A stretch of 64,000 bases of DNA from Rummeliibacillus sp963792445 (GTDB lineage: Bacteria; Bacillota; Bacilli; Bacillales_A; Planococcaceae). This document shows positions 1 through 9,223 of this stretch, in pieces. Every line of letters begins with the position of its first letter. Within the stretch, counting starts at the first letter, position 1. The notes under the pieces are model-generated. The model was not told where the DNA came from. It saw only the letters and a list, made by a program, of their open reading frames with translations, and searched no databases. The DNA is taken from positions 248,001-312,000 of the forward strand of contig CAWBWO010000017.1 in assembly GCA_963792445.1 (NCBI GenBank), written 5' to 3'. Both the position numbers and the translations under genes were made by a program.

Positions 1-32
1 AAGCCTTTATTTCTTATTGAAATAAAGGCTTT
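1..32 (-). terminator. Inverted repeat, probable terminator of the tgt-yajC operon
   Basis: A perfect 12-bp inverted repeat (AAGCCTTTATTT / AAATAAAGGCTT) with a 7-base loop lies about 45 bp past the yajC stop. The T-run expected on the minus strand would fall outside the window, so rho-independent termination is likely but not fully seen. Confidence 0.7.
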
Positions 33-78
33 ATGTGATTATTGATAGTATTTTTATTAATCAAAATTTCATTCATTA

Positions 79-354
79 TTATTTAGCTTGTACTGCACCA
101 TCTAATACTTTACCAATAGCTGAACGTTCAAAACGTAATTTTGAACCGTCTTCTACTTTAATAACTACTGACGCGTCATCAATTGCTTCGATTTGGCCAT
201 GTAAACCGCCGATTGTCACAATCTTATTACCTTTTGCTAAACTACTTTGCATATTTTGCGTATTTTTACGGTTTTTTTGTGCTGGACGAATTAACATAAA
301 ATACATTAATGCGAAAATAATAATCATAGGTAGTAATCCTTGTAATGTCTGCAT
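79..354 (-). CDS. yajC: Preprotein translocase subunit YajC
   Basis: A 91-residue protein with one membrane helix (about residues 8-25) followed by the RPAQKNRK segment typical of YajC and a small basic/beta cytoplasmic domain (GNKIVTIGGLHGQIEAI). YajC associates with SecDF at the Sec translocon; its precise role is modest. It is the last gene of ruvAB-queA-tgt-yajC, the same place as yrbF in B. subtilis, 45 bp downstream of tgt and followed by a hairpin. Length is normal for the family. Confidence 0.93.
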   Translation of the reverse strand: MQTLQGLLPMIIIFALMYFMLIRPAQKNRKNTQNMQSSLAKGNKIVTIGGLHGQIEAIDDASVVIKVEDGSKLRFERSAIGKVLDGAVQAK

Positions 355-399
355 GAATATATATCCCCCTTTCTATCTCTAGCATTCATTATACAAGAA

Positions 400-1542
400 T
401 CAGAAATTTTTTGCATTTGGTTTATTAAATCCATATTGTTCAAAGAATTCTTCACGGAAATCACCTAGTCGATCTTCACGAATCGCTTGGCGTACTTGAC
501 GCATCAAATCTTGTAAGAAATATAGATTATGATATGAAGTTAATCGTATGCCAAATGTTTCATCAGCTTTGATTAAGTGACGGATATATGCGCGTGAGTA
601 GTTTTTGCAAGTATAGCAGTCACAATTCGGATCTAGTGGTCCAAAATCACGAGCATACTTTGCATTCTTTACTACTAAGCGTCCTTGACTTGTCATACAT
701 GTCCCATTACGAGCAATACGCGTTGGTAATACACAGTCAAACATATCAATTCCGCGAATCGAACCGTCAATAAGTGAGTCTGGTGACCCTACTCCCATTA
801 AATAGCGTGGTTTGTCTGAAGGTAGTAAAGGTGTTGTATATTCAAGCATTCGATTCATAATATCTTTTGGCTCGCCAACTGATAGTCCCCCAATAGCATA
901 ACCTGGGAAATCAAGGGATACCAAATCTTTTGCAGATTGTTTACGAAGATCTTCGAATTCTCCACCTTGTACAATACCAAATAATCCTTGGTCTTGTGGA
1001 CGAGCATGTGCTTTTAAGCAACGTTCTGCCCATCTTGAAGTTCGTTCTACAGAATTCTTCATATATTCATACGTTGCAGGAAATGGCGGACATTCGTCAA
1101 ATGCCATCATGATATCTGATCCTAGCGCATTTTGGATTTCCATTGACTTTTCTGGACTTAAGAATAGCTTGTCCCCATTCAAATGATTACGGAAATGTAC
1201 GCCCTCTTCTTCAATGCGTCGAATATCACTTAAACTAAATACTTGGAAACCGCCTGAATCTGTTAAAATCGCACGATCCCAGTTCATAAATTTATGCAAA
1301 CCGCCTGCTTCACGAATAATTTCGTGACCTGGACGAAGCCATAGATGATACGTATTACTTAAAATAATACCAGCACCCATTTCTTTTACTTCTTCCGGTG
1401 CCATTGTTTTAACAGTTGCTTGGGTACCAACTGGCATGAAAGCTGGTGTTTCGAAGGAGCCGTGCGGTGTATGCACGATTCCTAGTCTTGCGCCTGTTTG
1501 CTTATCTGTTTTGATCAGTTCGTATCTTATTGGTAGAGACAT
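400..1542 (-). CDS. tgt: tRNA-guanine transglycosylase (queuosine synthesis)
   Basis: 380 residues. Bacterial TGT swaps G34 of GUN-anticodon tRNAs for preQ1. Visible signatures are the DSGGFQVFSL substrate motif near residue 95, GIVQGG, the nucleophile region FDCVLPTRIARNGT, and the zinc site CDCYTCKNYSRAYIRHL near the C-terminus. Its stop is followed by yajC; its start is 3 bp from the queA stop, so the two queuosine enzymes are translationally close. Intact, full length. Confidence 0.97.
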   Translation of the reverse strand: MSLPIRYELIKTDKQTGARLGIVHTPHGSFETPAFMPVGTQATVKTMAPEEVKEMGAGIILSNTYHLWLRPGHEIIREAGGLHKFMNWDRAILTDSGGFQVFSLSDIRRIEEEGVHFRNHLNGDKLFLSPEKSMEIQNALGSDIMMAFDECPPFPATYEYMKNSVERTSRWAERCLKAHARPQDQGLFGIVQGGEFEDLRKQSAKDLVSLDFPGYAIGGLSVGEPKDIMNRMLEYTTPLLPSDKPRYLMGVGSPDSLIDGSIRGIDMFDCVLPTRIARNGTCMTSQGRLVVKNAKYARDFGPLDPNCDCYTCKNYSRAYIRHLIKADETFGIRLTSYHNLYFLQDLMRQVRQAIREDRLGDFREEFFEQYGFNKPNAKNF

Positions 1543-1545
1543 GTA

Positions 1546-2595
1546 TTAATTTCCTTTCTTTGCTTTTGGTCGGATGAACATTGCATCACCGAAACTGAAG
1601 AAACGGTATTTGTTTTCTACAGCAATTTTATATGCATTTAATACGTTTTCACGGCCAGCTAATGCGCTAATCATCATCACAAGAGTAGACTTTGGTAAAT
1701 GGAAGTTCGTAATCATACCGTCGATTGCTTGGTAGTCAAATCCTGGATAGATGAAGATTGTTGTCCAACCTGATTCCGCTACAATTTGTCCATCATTTCG
1801 ATGTGCAATCGTTTCAAGTGTACGTGTTGAAGTAGTTCCAACTGCAATTACTCGTCCACCATTCGCTTTTGTTTCATTAATAATTTGTGCAGTTTCTTCA
1901 GATAAATTATAGAATTCAGCATGCATATCATGTTCTTCTATATTTTCTACACTGACAGGTCTAAATGTTCCAATTCCAACGTGTAAAGTTAAGAATGCTA
2001 CTTTTACACCTTTTGCACGAATTTGATCTAATAGTTCTTCAGTGAAGTGAAGACCTGCTGTTGGAGCTGCTGCTGAACCAAGTTCTTTAGAATAGACAGT
2101 TTGGTAGCGTTCTTGGTCTTCTAGTTTTTCGTGGATATAAGGTGGCAATGGCATTGTTCCTAGTTTTTCAAGTATTTCGATGAAAATACCATCGTATTCA
2201 AATTTGAACATACGACCACCATGTTCTAATTCACCTGTACATGTTGCTTTAAGTAATCCATCACCAAACGTAATTTCTGTGCCTACTTTCACACGTTTAG
2301 CAGGTTTTACTAGCGTTTCCCACTCATCATTACTAGTTTGTTTTAATAATAATACTTCAACATGTGCACCAGTTTCTTCTTTAATCCCAATTAAACGTGC
2401 AGGTAAAACACGAGTGTTGTTTAGGATTAAGCAATCGCCTTGTTGTAATTCATCTAGAATGTCACGGAAATGATGATGTGACACCTCTCCAGTTTCACGG
2501 TCTAATACCATTAGACGGCTAGATGCACGGTCTTCAAGTGGTACTTGTGCGATTAATTCTTCTGGTAAATAGTAATCAAAGTCTTCTAATTTCAT
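1546..2595 (-). CDS. queA: S-adenosylmethionine:tRNA ribosyltransferase-isomerase
   Basis: 349 residues, full length for QueA, which transfers the ribosyl moiety of SAM to preQ1-tRNA to make epoxyqueuosine. Family landmarks are the N-terminal YYLPEELIAQVPLEDR, SAAAPTAGLHFT in the middle, and the C-terminal MITNFHLPKSTLVMMISA. It lies between ruvB and tgt as in B. subtilis, with an 87-bp gap to ruvB in which I see no clear terminator. Confidence 0.97.
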   Translation of the reverse strand: MKLEDFDYYLPEELIAQVPLEDRASSRLMVLDRETGEVSHHHFRDILDELQQGDCLILNNTRVLPARLIGIKEETGAHVEVLLLKQTSNDEWETLVKPAKRVKVGTEITFGDGLLKATCTGELEHGGRMFKFEYDGIFIEILEKLGTMPLPPYIHEKLEDQERYQTVYSKELGSAAAPTAGLHFTEELLDQIRAKGVKVAFLTLHVGIGTFRPVSVENIEEHDMHAEFYNLSEETAQIINETKANGGRVIAVGTTSTRTLETIAHRNDGQIVAESGWTTIFIYPGFDYQAIDGMITNFHLPKSTLVMMISALAGRENVLNAYKIAVENKYRFFSFGDAMFIRPKAKKGN

Positions 2596-2682
2596 TGTAA
2601 ACTTACTTCCTTCTTGTATTTTAGCGTTGATTAAAAAAATCGTGGATTTGATATCCTTCGTTTCAATAACTTCACTTATATT

Positions 2683-3687
2683 TTAAGTTTCTGATGGATA
2701 TGCATAACCAAAGTGTTCATATGCAAGTGCTGTGACCATGCGACCTCTAGGAGTTCTTTGGATAAAGCCTATTTGCATTAAATATGGTTCATAAACGTCT
2801 TCAATGGTCATAGATTCTTCACCAATGCTAGCTGCAATTGTATCAAGCCCTACAGGACCTCCACGGAAACGTTCGATCATATTCTCAATCAGTTTATGAT
2901 CGATATGATCTAATCCAAGTGGGTCGACCTGCAATAGTTCTAATGCATCTTGTGCTAGTTTAAGCGTAATATCACCGTCTCCAATGACCTGTGCATAATC
3001 TCGTACACGCTTTAACAAACGGTTTGCAATACGAGGTGTTCCACGGGAGCGTCTTGCCACTTCCCCTGCTGCTATTGTATCTATCTTTACACCAAATAAT
3101 TCAGCACTTCTTCTAACAATTTCAGTCAAAGAATATTCATCATAGTAGTCTAATCGTAATAATACACCAAATCGGTCTCTTAGTGGAGCGGATAGCGCTC
3201 CAGCTCTTGTTGTTGCACCAACTAATGTAAAAGGAGGTAAATCTAGTCTGACAGAACGAGCTTGAGGACCTTTTCCCACAACGATATCTAAACAAAAATC
3301 TTCCATAGCAGGATAAAGCACTTCTTCGATTGCTCTAGGTAAGCGATGGATTTCATCGATAAACAAGACATCACCAGGCTCTAGTGAACTAACAATCGCT
3401 GCTAAATCACCGGGACGTTCAATTGCAGGTCCACTTGTCATACGAATATTAACGCCCATTTCGTTCGCAATAACTGCTGCTAGTGTTGTTTTTCCGAGAC
3501 CAGGCGGACCATAAAGTAAGACATGATCAAGACTTTCCTCGCGCATTTTAGCGGCACTTATGAAAATCTTCAAATTTTCTTTTACTTTTTGTTGTCCGAT
3601 ATATTGCACGAGTGTTTGTGGGCGCAATGATAGTTCATATTGATCATCATCTCTTGTTGCCTCACCTGAAACGACACGGTCATCCAT
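2683..3687 (-). CDS. ruvB: Holliday junction branch migration ATPase RuvB
   Basis: 334 residues. RuvB hexamers drive branch migration of junctions held by RuvA. Walker A (GPPGLGKTTLA), Walker B (FIDEIHR), the sensor region VGATTRAG and the C-terminal winged helix with QRTPRGR are all present. It follows ruvA by 18 bp with a strong AGGAGAG ribosome-binding site at its start. Intact. Confidence 0.98.
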   Translation of the reverse strand: MDDRVVSGEATRDDDQYELSLRPQTLVQYIGQQKVKENLKIFISAAKMREESLDHVLLYGPPGLGKTTLAAVIANEMGVNIRMTSGPAIERPGDLAAIVSSLEPGDVLFIDEIHRLPRAIEEVLYPAMEDFCLDIVVGKGPQARSVRLDLPPFTLVGATTRAGALSAPLRDRFGVLLRLDYYDEYSLTEIVRRSAELFGVKIDTIAAGEVARRSRGTPRIANRLLKRVRDYAQVIGDGDITLKLAQDALELLQVDPLGLDHIDHKLIENMIERFRGGPVGLDTIAASIGEESMTIEDVYEPYLMQIGFIQRTPRGRMVTALAYEHFGYAYPSET

Positions 3688-3705
3688 AAGACTCTCTCCT
3701 TTCTA

Positions 3706-4332
3706 CTATTGTTGCTTTAATAATAATTTTAATGCTTGTTTCATATATTCTTCTGTCGTTTTTAAGCGATCATCGTCATCTAGTGGCTTTCGAACTTTCG
3801 TCAATTCACGTTCAGAATAGCCAAGTGCTGCTAATGCTAATAATGCCTCTTCCAGTTCATGCTTGTTCGGATTAACGCCAAATAACGGTAATTCGTCTTC
3901 TGCACTAGGTAATTCAATATCTACCATAAGGCTATCCAATTTTCCTTTTAAATCTAAAATCATTTGGCGAGCGGTTTTTTTACCTACACCTGGGAATTTC
4001 ACTAGGAATTTTTCATCTTCTTGCTCAATAGCAGAGATTACTTGACTTGGATTACCACTTGCTAGAATCGCTAATGCTCCTTTTGGTCCAATACCCGAAA
4101 CTTGTATTAGTTTTCGAAAAAGCTCTCGTTGGTCTAATGATTTAAATGCAAATAATTGGTGTGCATCTTCTCGCACGTGTAAATGTGTATACACTTTTAC
4201 ATTTTCATTCTTTACTTGAAATGCAAATGGATTTGGCGTGTACAATTGCCATCCAATTCCTTGTTGCTCTAGCACAATATATTCAGGCGTTACACGAGTA
4301 ACAGCACCCATTATGTAGTCGTACATGGCCAT
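3706..4332 (-). CDS. ruvA: Holliday junction DNA-binding protein RuvA
   Basis: 208 residues. N-terminal OB fold (YDYIMGAVTRVTPEYIVLE), two helix-hairpin-helix motifs (VSGIGPKGALAIL and FPGVGKKTARQMILDL), and a C-terminal domain III that contacts RuvB. It is the first gene of the ruvAB-queA-tgt-yajC group; a terminator of the preceding coat operon lies just upstream. Confidence 0.97.
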   Translation of the reverse strand: MAMYDYIMGAVTRVTPEYIVLEQQGIGWQLYTPNPFAFQVKNENVKVYTHLHVREDAHQLFAFKSLDQRELFRKLIQVSGIGPKGALAILASGNPSQVISAIEQEDEKFLVKFPGVGKKTARQMILDLKGKLDSLMVDIELPSAEDELPLFGVNPNKHELEEALLALAALGYSERELTKVRKPLDDDDRLKTTEEYMKQALKLLLKQQ

Positions 4333-4410
4333 TTCTCCTTTTGTCAGAACGCTATCGATTATAGCATAATTTTATATACGTGATGATTCAAAGTATGATT
4401 CATGGGAAAA

Positions 4411-4438
4411 AAGATAGGCCAAAGCTTCGGCCTATCTT
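4411..4438 (-). terminator. Rho-independent terminator of the safA/kinase unit
   Basis: Perfect 10-bp stem (AAGATAGGCC / GGCCTATCTT), 8-base loop, followed on the minus strand by a run of T. It sits 25 bp beyond the stop of the kinase-fold gene and separates the coat genes from ruvA. Confidence 0.88.
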
Positions 4439-4462
4439 AATAGACAAACGTATATTCTGTTT

Positions 4463-5326
4463 TCACCTACCACAATCATACCATAATTTTGGCCAAGAAG
4501 AGAGTGCCACTTCCGTAAATTGTATTAATTCTTCCACAAACGCTTGTTGCTTCTCAGTCGTAACCGTTTTTACATACATCCATTCTCGTAGTAATTCGTT
4601 TGGAAAACGCAATGTTAGTAAATAACTTGCTGGGATTCTTTTAAGTATTGGTTGTTCATTTAGCAATGTACGCAAATTGTAATTTACATGTGGTAAAACG
4701 CGATGCATCCACATTATAAGCTCTTCCTCCGGGTGCCCATAAGAAGCTAAATCAAAGTCAATCAAATATTTTCTACCTTTAGAGTCTTTTAAAAAATTAT
4801 GATGTACAACATCCCCATGCAATAATGTCCTTTTACTCTGTAAAGGTTCTATTTGGTTAAACCCTTGAAGTGCTTCTTGAGCATACAATATAAGCTGATT
4901 GCATTGATCTGTTCCTAAATAGACAGATACTTGTGTAAAATGCATGATGAACTTTTGCAGTCTTTCTTTCCATTTCAGCTGCAAATCATACGATGGTAAA
5001 AGATATGCATCTTTTGACCAGTCTACTTTTTCTCCGGTTTGATGTAGCTGATGTAAAATGGCTAGGGAATTTGTTCGATCATATTTTGAATGATAATCAA
5101 ACGCCCTAGCATCTTTGATCCATGGTTGAATAAGTACGTTTTGATCTTCTAACTGAACTTTTGATAACGTATGTGGGAATTGTATGTCAGCCAATTTTTC
5201 GTGGATAGCTTTTACTTTACCAGCAACTAATTCATTGTCATATTTTTTAACAACGAATTCTTTTTTTCCTGACTGACAATACCATACATTCGATTTAATC
5301 TTCTTTTTTAAATCGAAGTTGTTCAC
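4463..5326 (-). CDS. Aminoglycoside/choline kinase-fold protein (coat-associated?)
   Basis: 287 residues of the APH phosphotransferase superfamily. The catalytic loop LLHGDVVHHNF (HGDxxxxN) and the metal-binding DFD (YLIDFDLASYGHPEEE) are both intact near residues 165-190, so an active kinase is possible. The substrate is unknown. It starts at GTG only 3 bp after the safA stop without a clear Shine-Dalgarno, suggesting coupling to safA. CotI/YsxE/YutH-type members of this family are spore proteins, and the safA neighbourhood makes a sporulation role plausible; that is inference. Confidence 0.8.
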   Translation of the reverse strand: MNNFDLKKKIKSNVWYCQSGKKEFVVKKYDNELVAGKVKAIHEKLADIQFPHTLSKVQLEDQNVLIQPWIKDARAFDYHSKYDRTNSLAILHQLHQTGEKVDWSKDAYLLPSYDLQLKWKERLQKFIMHFTQVSVYLGTDQCNQLILYAQEALQGFNQIEPLQSKRTLLHGDVVHHNFLKDSKGRKYLIDFDLASYGHPEEELIMWMHRVLPHVNYNLRTLLNEQPILKRIPASYLLTLRFPNELLREWMYVKTVTTEKQQAFVEELIQFTEVALSSWPKLWYDCGR

Positions 5327-5329
5327 CTA

Positions 5330-6806
5330 TCAAGACTCATGACTCTCTTGTGAAAAGTTTGGCATATAATATGGCTGTGGTTGTGGGTAGTGCCCTGAGA
5401 AAGGTGAAGAACAATTTCCTGGCCACATCATATGTTGATATGGCATTTGTTGATATGGCATTTGTTGTGGCATTTGTTGATACTGCATTGGATAGTTTGG
5501 CATTTGTTGACCATAATTCCATGGTTCTACATATTGTGGATTGTGCATTGCTGGCATATGATGCCATGGCTCTACATATTGCTCAGAATGCCCAGGTTAT
5601 TCATGTTGTTCGAATGACGAAGTTTCAATTTCTCTAGTTGATTCTGGCATTTGCCAATGTGGTGGTCCCATTTGTGTTCCCATTGTTTCTTCTGGTCCGT
5701 ACCAAGGTGCTTGCATTGGCATTGATGCTTGCATTGGCATTGTACCTTGCATTGGCATTGGTGCTTGCATTGGCATTGGTGCTTGCATTGGCATTGGTGC
5801 TTGCATTGGCATTGTGCCTTGCATTGGCATTGGTGCTTGCATTGGCATTGTAGCATTGGTGCTGCCCATTGGTGTGGTGCCCATTGTGGTGGCATATAGT
5901 TGCCTCCGCCTTCACATCCACATCCACCCCCAAAATGATGTTGTGGTGCCATCATATGATGATGATGTCCTCCACATCCACAATGGTGTGGTGCTATCAT
6001 ATGATGGTGTGGATGGTGTCCTCCACATCCACAAGGCTTTGGTGGTGCTACATATTGCGGACATGGCATTGGCATTGGCATTGGATCGGCATTGGAACGG
6101 GTACCGGAACTGGTGCTGGTGGTATTTGAGCAATAGGTTTGACAGGCGCCTCTTGCTTTATCGGTTGAATCGTAAATTCCTCCTCGTGTTGTTCGATCAT
6201 CTCGATCCTAGCTCTAACGGGGCGGTATTCTACAAATGGGTGTACATGCGGGACTGGGGTTGGTTCTACAATTGGAATAGGTATCGGCTGCTCTTTTGGC
6301 ATTTCTTTAATGTGTACCGGTTGTACTGGTTGAATAATTGGTTGTTCTTTTGGAATTACCTTTGGTTGTTCTTTTGGTCGTGCTACTGGATGTTCTTTTG
6401 GCATCACCTTAGGTTGTTCTTTTGGTCGTGCTACTGGTTGTTCCTTTGGCATCACCTTAGGTTGTTCTTTTGGTCGTGCTATTGGTTGTTCCTTAACATG
6501 TACCGGTTGCACTGGTTGTTCCTTTGGCATCACCCTTGGTTGTTCCTTAACATGCACCGGTTGCACTGGTTGTTCCTTAGGTTGTACTCTTGGATATTCT
6601 TTTGGTTGTGCTACATGATGTTCCTTCTGTTGAGTCTTAGGTTGTTCCTTTTTTGCAGTTTCAGGCAAAAATAATTCCATCCCTGGAACAATGTAATCAG
6701 GGTTAGCTAAATGGGCATTTAATCTTTTCATATCCTCAAAAGAAATTCCGTATTGTCTTGCAATTTTCCAGAGTGTTTCGCCCTTTTTGACAGTATGAAC
6801 GCGCAC
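5330..6806 (-). CDS. safA: SafA-like spore coat assembly protein, frame disrupted
   Basis: The first 50 residues are a LysM domain (HTVKKGETLWKIARQYGIS ... YIVPGMELFLP), as in SafA, which binds peptidoglycan at the spore cortex-coat boundary. Then follow KEQP-rich repeats, a His/Cys-rich segment (CGCGGHH twice), hexapeptide PMPMQA/PMPMQG repeats and a Pro/Tyr/Gln/Met tail ending FSQESHES. One reading frame is not kept: the frame changes near 6070-6085 and again near 5850-5875, and a TAA at 5597-5599 interrupts the tail, which continues in the same frame. Reconstructed length is about 490 residues, longer than the roughly 390 of B. subtilis SafA. The gene is divergent from niaR. Confidence 0.75.
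5709..5850 (-). repeat. 18-bp tandem repeats encoding PMPMQ hexapeptides
   Basis: About eight tandem copies of an 18-bp unit (top strand TTGCATTGGCATTGGTGC with variants) encode repeats such as APMPMQ and GTMPMQ inside the safA-like gene. Such an array can change copy number by slippage and is hard to assemble. Confidence 0.85.
6290..6660 (-). repeat. KEQP-type coding repeats in the SafA-like protein
   Basis: Imperfect repeats of 24 and 48 bp encode PKEQPV, ARPKEQPKVM and QPVHVKEQP units just after the LysM domain. Charged, proline-rich and low in complexity, they probably form an extended linker. Confidence 0.7.
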
Positions 6807-6941
6807 GTTTTTCCTCCCTCCGTCTCCTTACAGTATGAAAAGCATCATTATTTGGACACTCGAATCTTATTTGTATACGCCTTTCATGTTACACTATGAA
6901 TATAGAAGTACCATTTATGCTTGTATTTTGAGGTGTTATTT

Positions 6942-7475
6942 ATGAAAAAATTACTTGGTGAAGAACGAAGATCATTTTTATTGGATTTATTAAAAACAGA
7001 AGAAACAGCAATTACGGGTACTGAGTTCGCAAAAAGAACGAATGTTTCAAGACAAGTAATCGTCAATGATATTGCCTTACTAAAAGCTAGAAATGAACCA
7101 ATAATAGCAACAAGTCAAGGATATCTATATTTAAATAAGCAACCGAGTGAACAAATTTTCGAACGGCAAATCGCGGCTTACCATACATCAGCCCAAACTG
7201 AGGATGAACTAAATACACTAGTCGATGCAGGAATCACTGTTAAAAACGTCACAGTTGAACATCCAATATACGGTGAAATAACGGCAAATATTATGGTAAA
7301 AAATCGATATGATGTCGAACAATTTATGAAAAGATTGCAAGAAACAAATGCGAGCCCTTTAATGGCGTTGACAGATGGCTCACATCTTCATACCATTACT
7401 GCCCCGACTGAAGCTCAACTTGACTTGGCTGAAAAGTTATTAAAAGAAAAAGGATATCTACTAGCAAAGGATTAA
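6942..7475 (+). CDS. niaR: NAD biosynthesis repressor NiaR
   Basis: 177 residues from the ATG preceded by GAGGTG (an in-frame upstream ATG has no ribosome-binding site). It has an N-terminal helix-turn-helix (GTEFAKRTNVSRQVIVNDIALLKA) and a C-terminal 3H domain with the conserved histidines in VEHPIYGEI and DGSHLHTI. NiaR (YrxA) binds nicotinic acid and represses de novo NAD and niacin-transport genes. In B. subtilis it neighbours nifS-nadBCA; here those are absent and the divergent neighbour is safA, so its targets must lie elsewhere. Confidence 0.92.
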   Translation: MKKLLGEERRSFLLDLLKTEETAITGTEFAKRTNVSRQVIVNDIALLKARNEPIIATSQGYLYLNKQPSEQIFERQIAAYHTSAQTEDELNTLVDAGITVKNVTVEHPIYGEITANIMVKNRYDVEQFMKRLQETNASPLMALTDGSHLHTITAPTEAQLDLAEKLLKEKGYLLAKD

Positions 7476-7480
7476 TTGCA

Positions 7481-7537
7481 AAAAAAGATGGTACAAAAAG
7501 TGTAGCGAATTAAGAACACTTTTGTAGCATCTTTTTT
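7481..7537 (+). terminator. Long imperfect hairpin after niaR
   Basis: AAAAAAGATGGTACAAAA pairs imperfectly with TTTTGTAGCATCTTTTTT across a short loop, ending in a T-run on the plus strand. It begins 6 bp after the niaR stop. The A/T flanks could let it act in both directions. Confidence 0.7.
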
Positions 7538-7823
7538 GGTGGGTTTTAATGGTAAAAATTACTGTTTTGTTTATTTTGCTTTTGTCTTGACTTTGGCTAT
7601 TTTGGATTTAATTGTCCTGGATTATGTTGATTAGAGTGGTACTAGGATAGAATATGATTTAGGAGTAGAATTTATTAATTAATTTTTCCAATAAAAATCT
7701 AACAAGTTTTACTCGAAGTGGAATTAGCGCACGGTTCGTGTGACGGACGTCGAGCCTCCTCCTTCGAAAAGCTTGCTCCTGCATCGATAGCTCCTTCGCA
7801 GAAAATCTTTTTTCCTATAAAAA
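7538..7823. other. Intergenic gap without genes; contains a dispersed repeat
   Basis: No convincing ORF or RNA gene in this convergent gap between niaR and pheA. It contains a GC-richer element at 7715-7762 that resembles one at 11199-11247. Confidence 0.6.
7715..7762 (+). repeat. Dispersed intergenic repeat, copy A
   Basis: Starts with GAAGTGGAATTAGC and continues with a GC-rich segment having GTGTG..GGAC..CGAG..CTC in common with copy B at 11199-11247. The first 14 bases are identical and the following ~30 partly match. Both copies lie downstream of a gene in non-coding DNA. Confidence 0.65.
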
Positions 7824-7847
7824 AAGTGCCCTTATTTTTGGGCACTT
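7824..7847 (-). terminator. pheA terminator overlapping the stop codon
   Basis: AAGTGCCC / GGGCACTT, 8-bp stem, with a T-run on the minus strand. The pheA stop (7832-7834) lies in the loop, so the last codons form one arm. Confidence 0.88.
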
Positions 7848-8734
7848 TCCTTTTGTTCTTTTTTTGAATGTTGCTTGTATGTAAAATAGCTTCCTAATGA
7901 TTTTACTGTGCAACCTAGTGCTGCAAGTTCCTCTATTGCGCCTTTCATCATTGGAGCATTTTCATCTTCTAACAAATCCAAGATAAAGAAGTAATCGCCT
8001 AAACCTGTTTTTAATGGTCTAGATTCAATTTTACTTAAGTTGATCTTACGCCATGCGAATACAGATAATATCTGGTGTAGTGCACCGGATTGGTCGTTTG
8101 GTAGTTCGATCATGAGCGTTGTTTTAATCTGTTCTTCACGATTGATAAGATCAATTCGTTGATTCTTTTTAGAAAGTACAAAGAATCGCGTATGGTTGAA
8201 ATGAAAATCGTGAATTTTCGGTTGGACAATCTCTAAGTCATATGTTTTAGCTGCTGCTGTATTGCCTATTGCTGCTATGCATTCTTCTGGGTGCTCATGA
8301 ACAAATTGTGCAGCTGCAGCAGTTGACGTTGTTTGATGTAAAGGAATATTTCTAAAACGGGAATAGAGATATTTATGACATTGTGCAAGTGCATGCGGAT
8401 GCGAATAAATACCTGTTACGTTTTCCCAATTTGCGGCTTGATTTTTATGTACCATTAAATGTTGTTCAATGGGAGATAATACTTCTCCTACGACATATAA
8501 ATTGACCTCATGAAATAAATAGTCAATAGTTAGCGGGACAGAACCCTCTAAAGCATTTTCTAATGGAACAATGGCTAAATCAACTTGACCTTCAGCCACA
8601 GCCTCAATACATTCTGGAATGGTTTTATAGGGAATTGTCCATTCGTTTGAAAATAATTCTTGTGCTGCTAAATGTGTAAATGTACCTTTTGGGCCTAGAT
8701 AAGCCACTCGATTTTCCTGTTCTTCTGATGTCAA
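7832..8734 (-). CDS. pheA: Prephenate dehydratase
   Basis: 300 residues. N-terminal prephenate dehydratase domain (VAYLGPKGTFTHLAAQELF; the region around QTTSTAAAAQFV) and a C-terminal ACT regulatory domain (LHQILSVFAWRKINLSKIESRP, the phenylalanine-binding ESRP motif). It converts prephenate to phenylpyruvate. The likely start is TTG, 10 bp downstream of AAGGGGG. It follows the ACT-domain gene pheB by 15 bp. Confidence 0.95.
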   Translation of the reverse strand: MTSEEQENRVAYLGPKGTFTHLAAQELFSNEWTIPYKTIPECIEAVAEGQVDLAIVPLENALEGSVPLTIDYLFHEVNLYVVGEVLSPIEQHLMVHKNQAANWENVTGIYSHPHALAQCHKYLYSRFRNIPLHQTTSTAAAAQFVHEHPEECIAAIGNTAAAKTYDLEIVQPKIHDFHFNHTRFFVLSKKNQRIDLINREEQIKTTLMIELPNDQSGALHQILSVFAWRKINLSKIESRPLKTGLGDYFFILDLLEDENAPMMKGAIEELAALGCTVKSLGSYFTYKQHSKKEQKESAQK

Positions 8735-8749
8735 TTTGATATAGCCCCC

Positions 8750-9205
8750 TTATAATGCCCCTGAACTAATTACCTCTGCAGATTCTACAAAGTCTAATTT
8801 TTTGAGACTTTGGATTAACTCGTCTAACTCCACATCCATTGCTGTAACATCTAGTGAAAGTGTAACATTGGCACGGCCTTGAATCGGAATCGTTTGATGG
8901 ATTGTCAGCACGTTACAATGCGTATCTGTAACTGTGGTTAAAAGTCGAGCTAGTGTTCCTTTGCGGTCCTCCAGCTGTAAAAAAACTGTTAAAATACGTT
9001 CTTGTACAATAGAGTGAAAGGGGAAAACAGCATCTCGATATTTATAAAACGCACTTCTTGATAAATCTACTTGCTTAACAGCATCCCAAATAGAAGTGAC
9101 AGCACCTGTTTGCAACAAGTGCTTTGCTTCTAATGTTTTATGCATGGCATCTGTTAAAACATCTTCGCGTACTAAATAATAGCGTTGATCTGCTACATTT
9201 TTCAT
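8750..9205 (-). CDS. pheB: ACT domain protein PheB
   Basis: 151 residues: an N-terminal helical segment (REDVLTDAMHKTLEAKHLL ... SRSAFYKYRDAVFPF) and a C-terminal ACT domain (RKGTLARLLTTVTDTHCNVLTIHQTIPIQG). This UPF0735/PheB family accompanies pheA and obg in Bacilli; the biochemical role is not established. An amino-acid-sensing regulatory function is inferred from the ACT fold. Confidence 0.92.
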   Translation of the reverse strand: MKNVADQRYYLVREDVLTDAMHKTLEAKHLLQTGAVTSIWDAVKQVDLSRSAFYKYRDAVFPFHSIVQERILTVFLQLEDRKGTLARLLTTVTDTHCNVLTIHQTIPIQGRANVTLSLDVTAMDVELDELIQSLKKLDFVESAEVISSGAL

Positions 9206-9223
9206 CCTTTTCCCCCCTGATTA

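Noticed and set aside
5337..5933. Alternative ORFs rich in TNANAS or LALALV over the safA repeats
   Set aside because: They are frame-shifted readings of the 18-bp repeat; the PMPMQ frame continues from the LysM domain and ends in a plausible tail.
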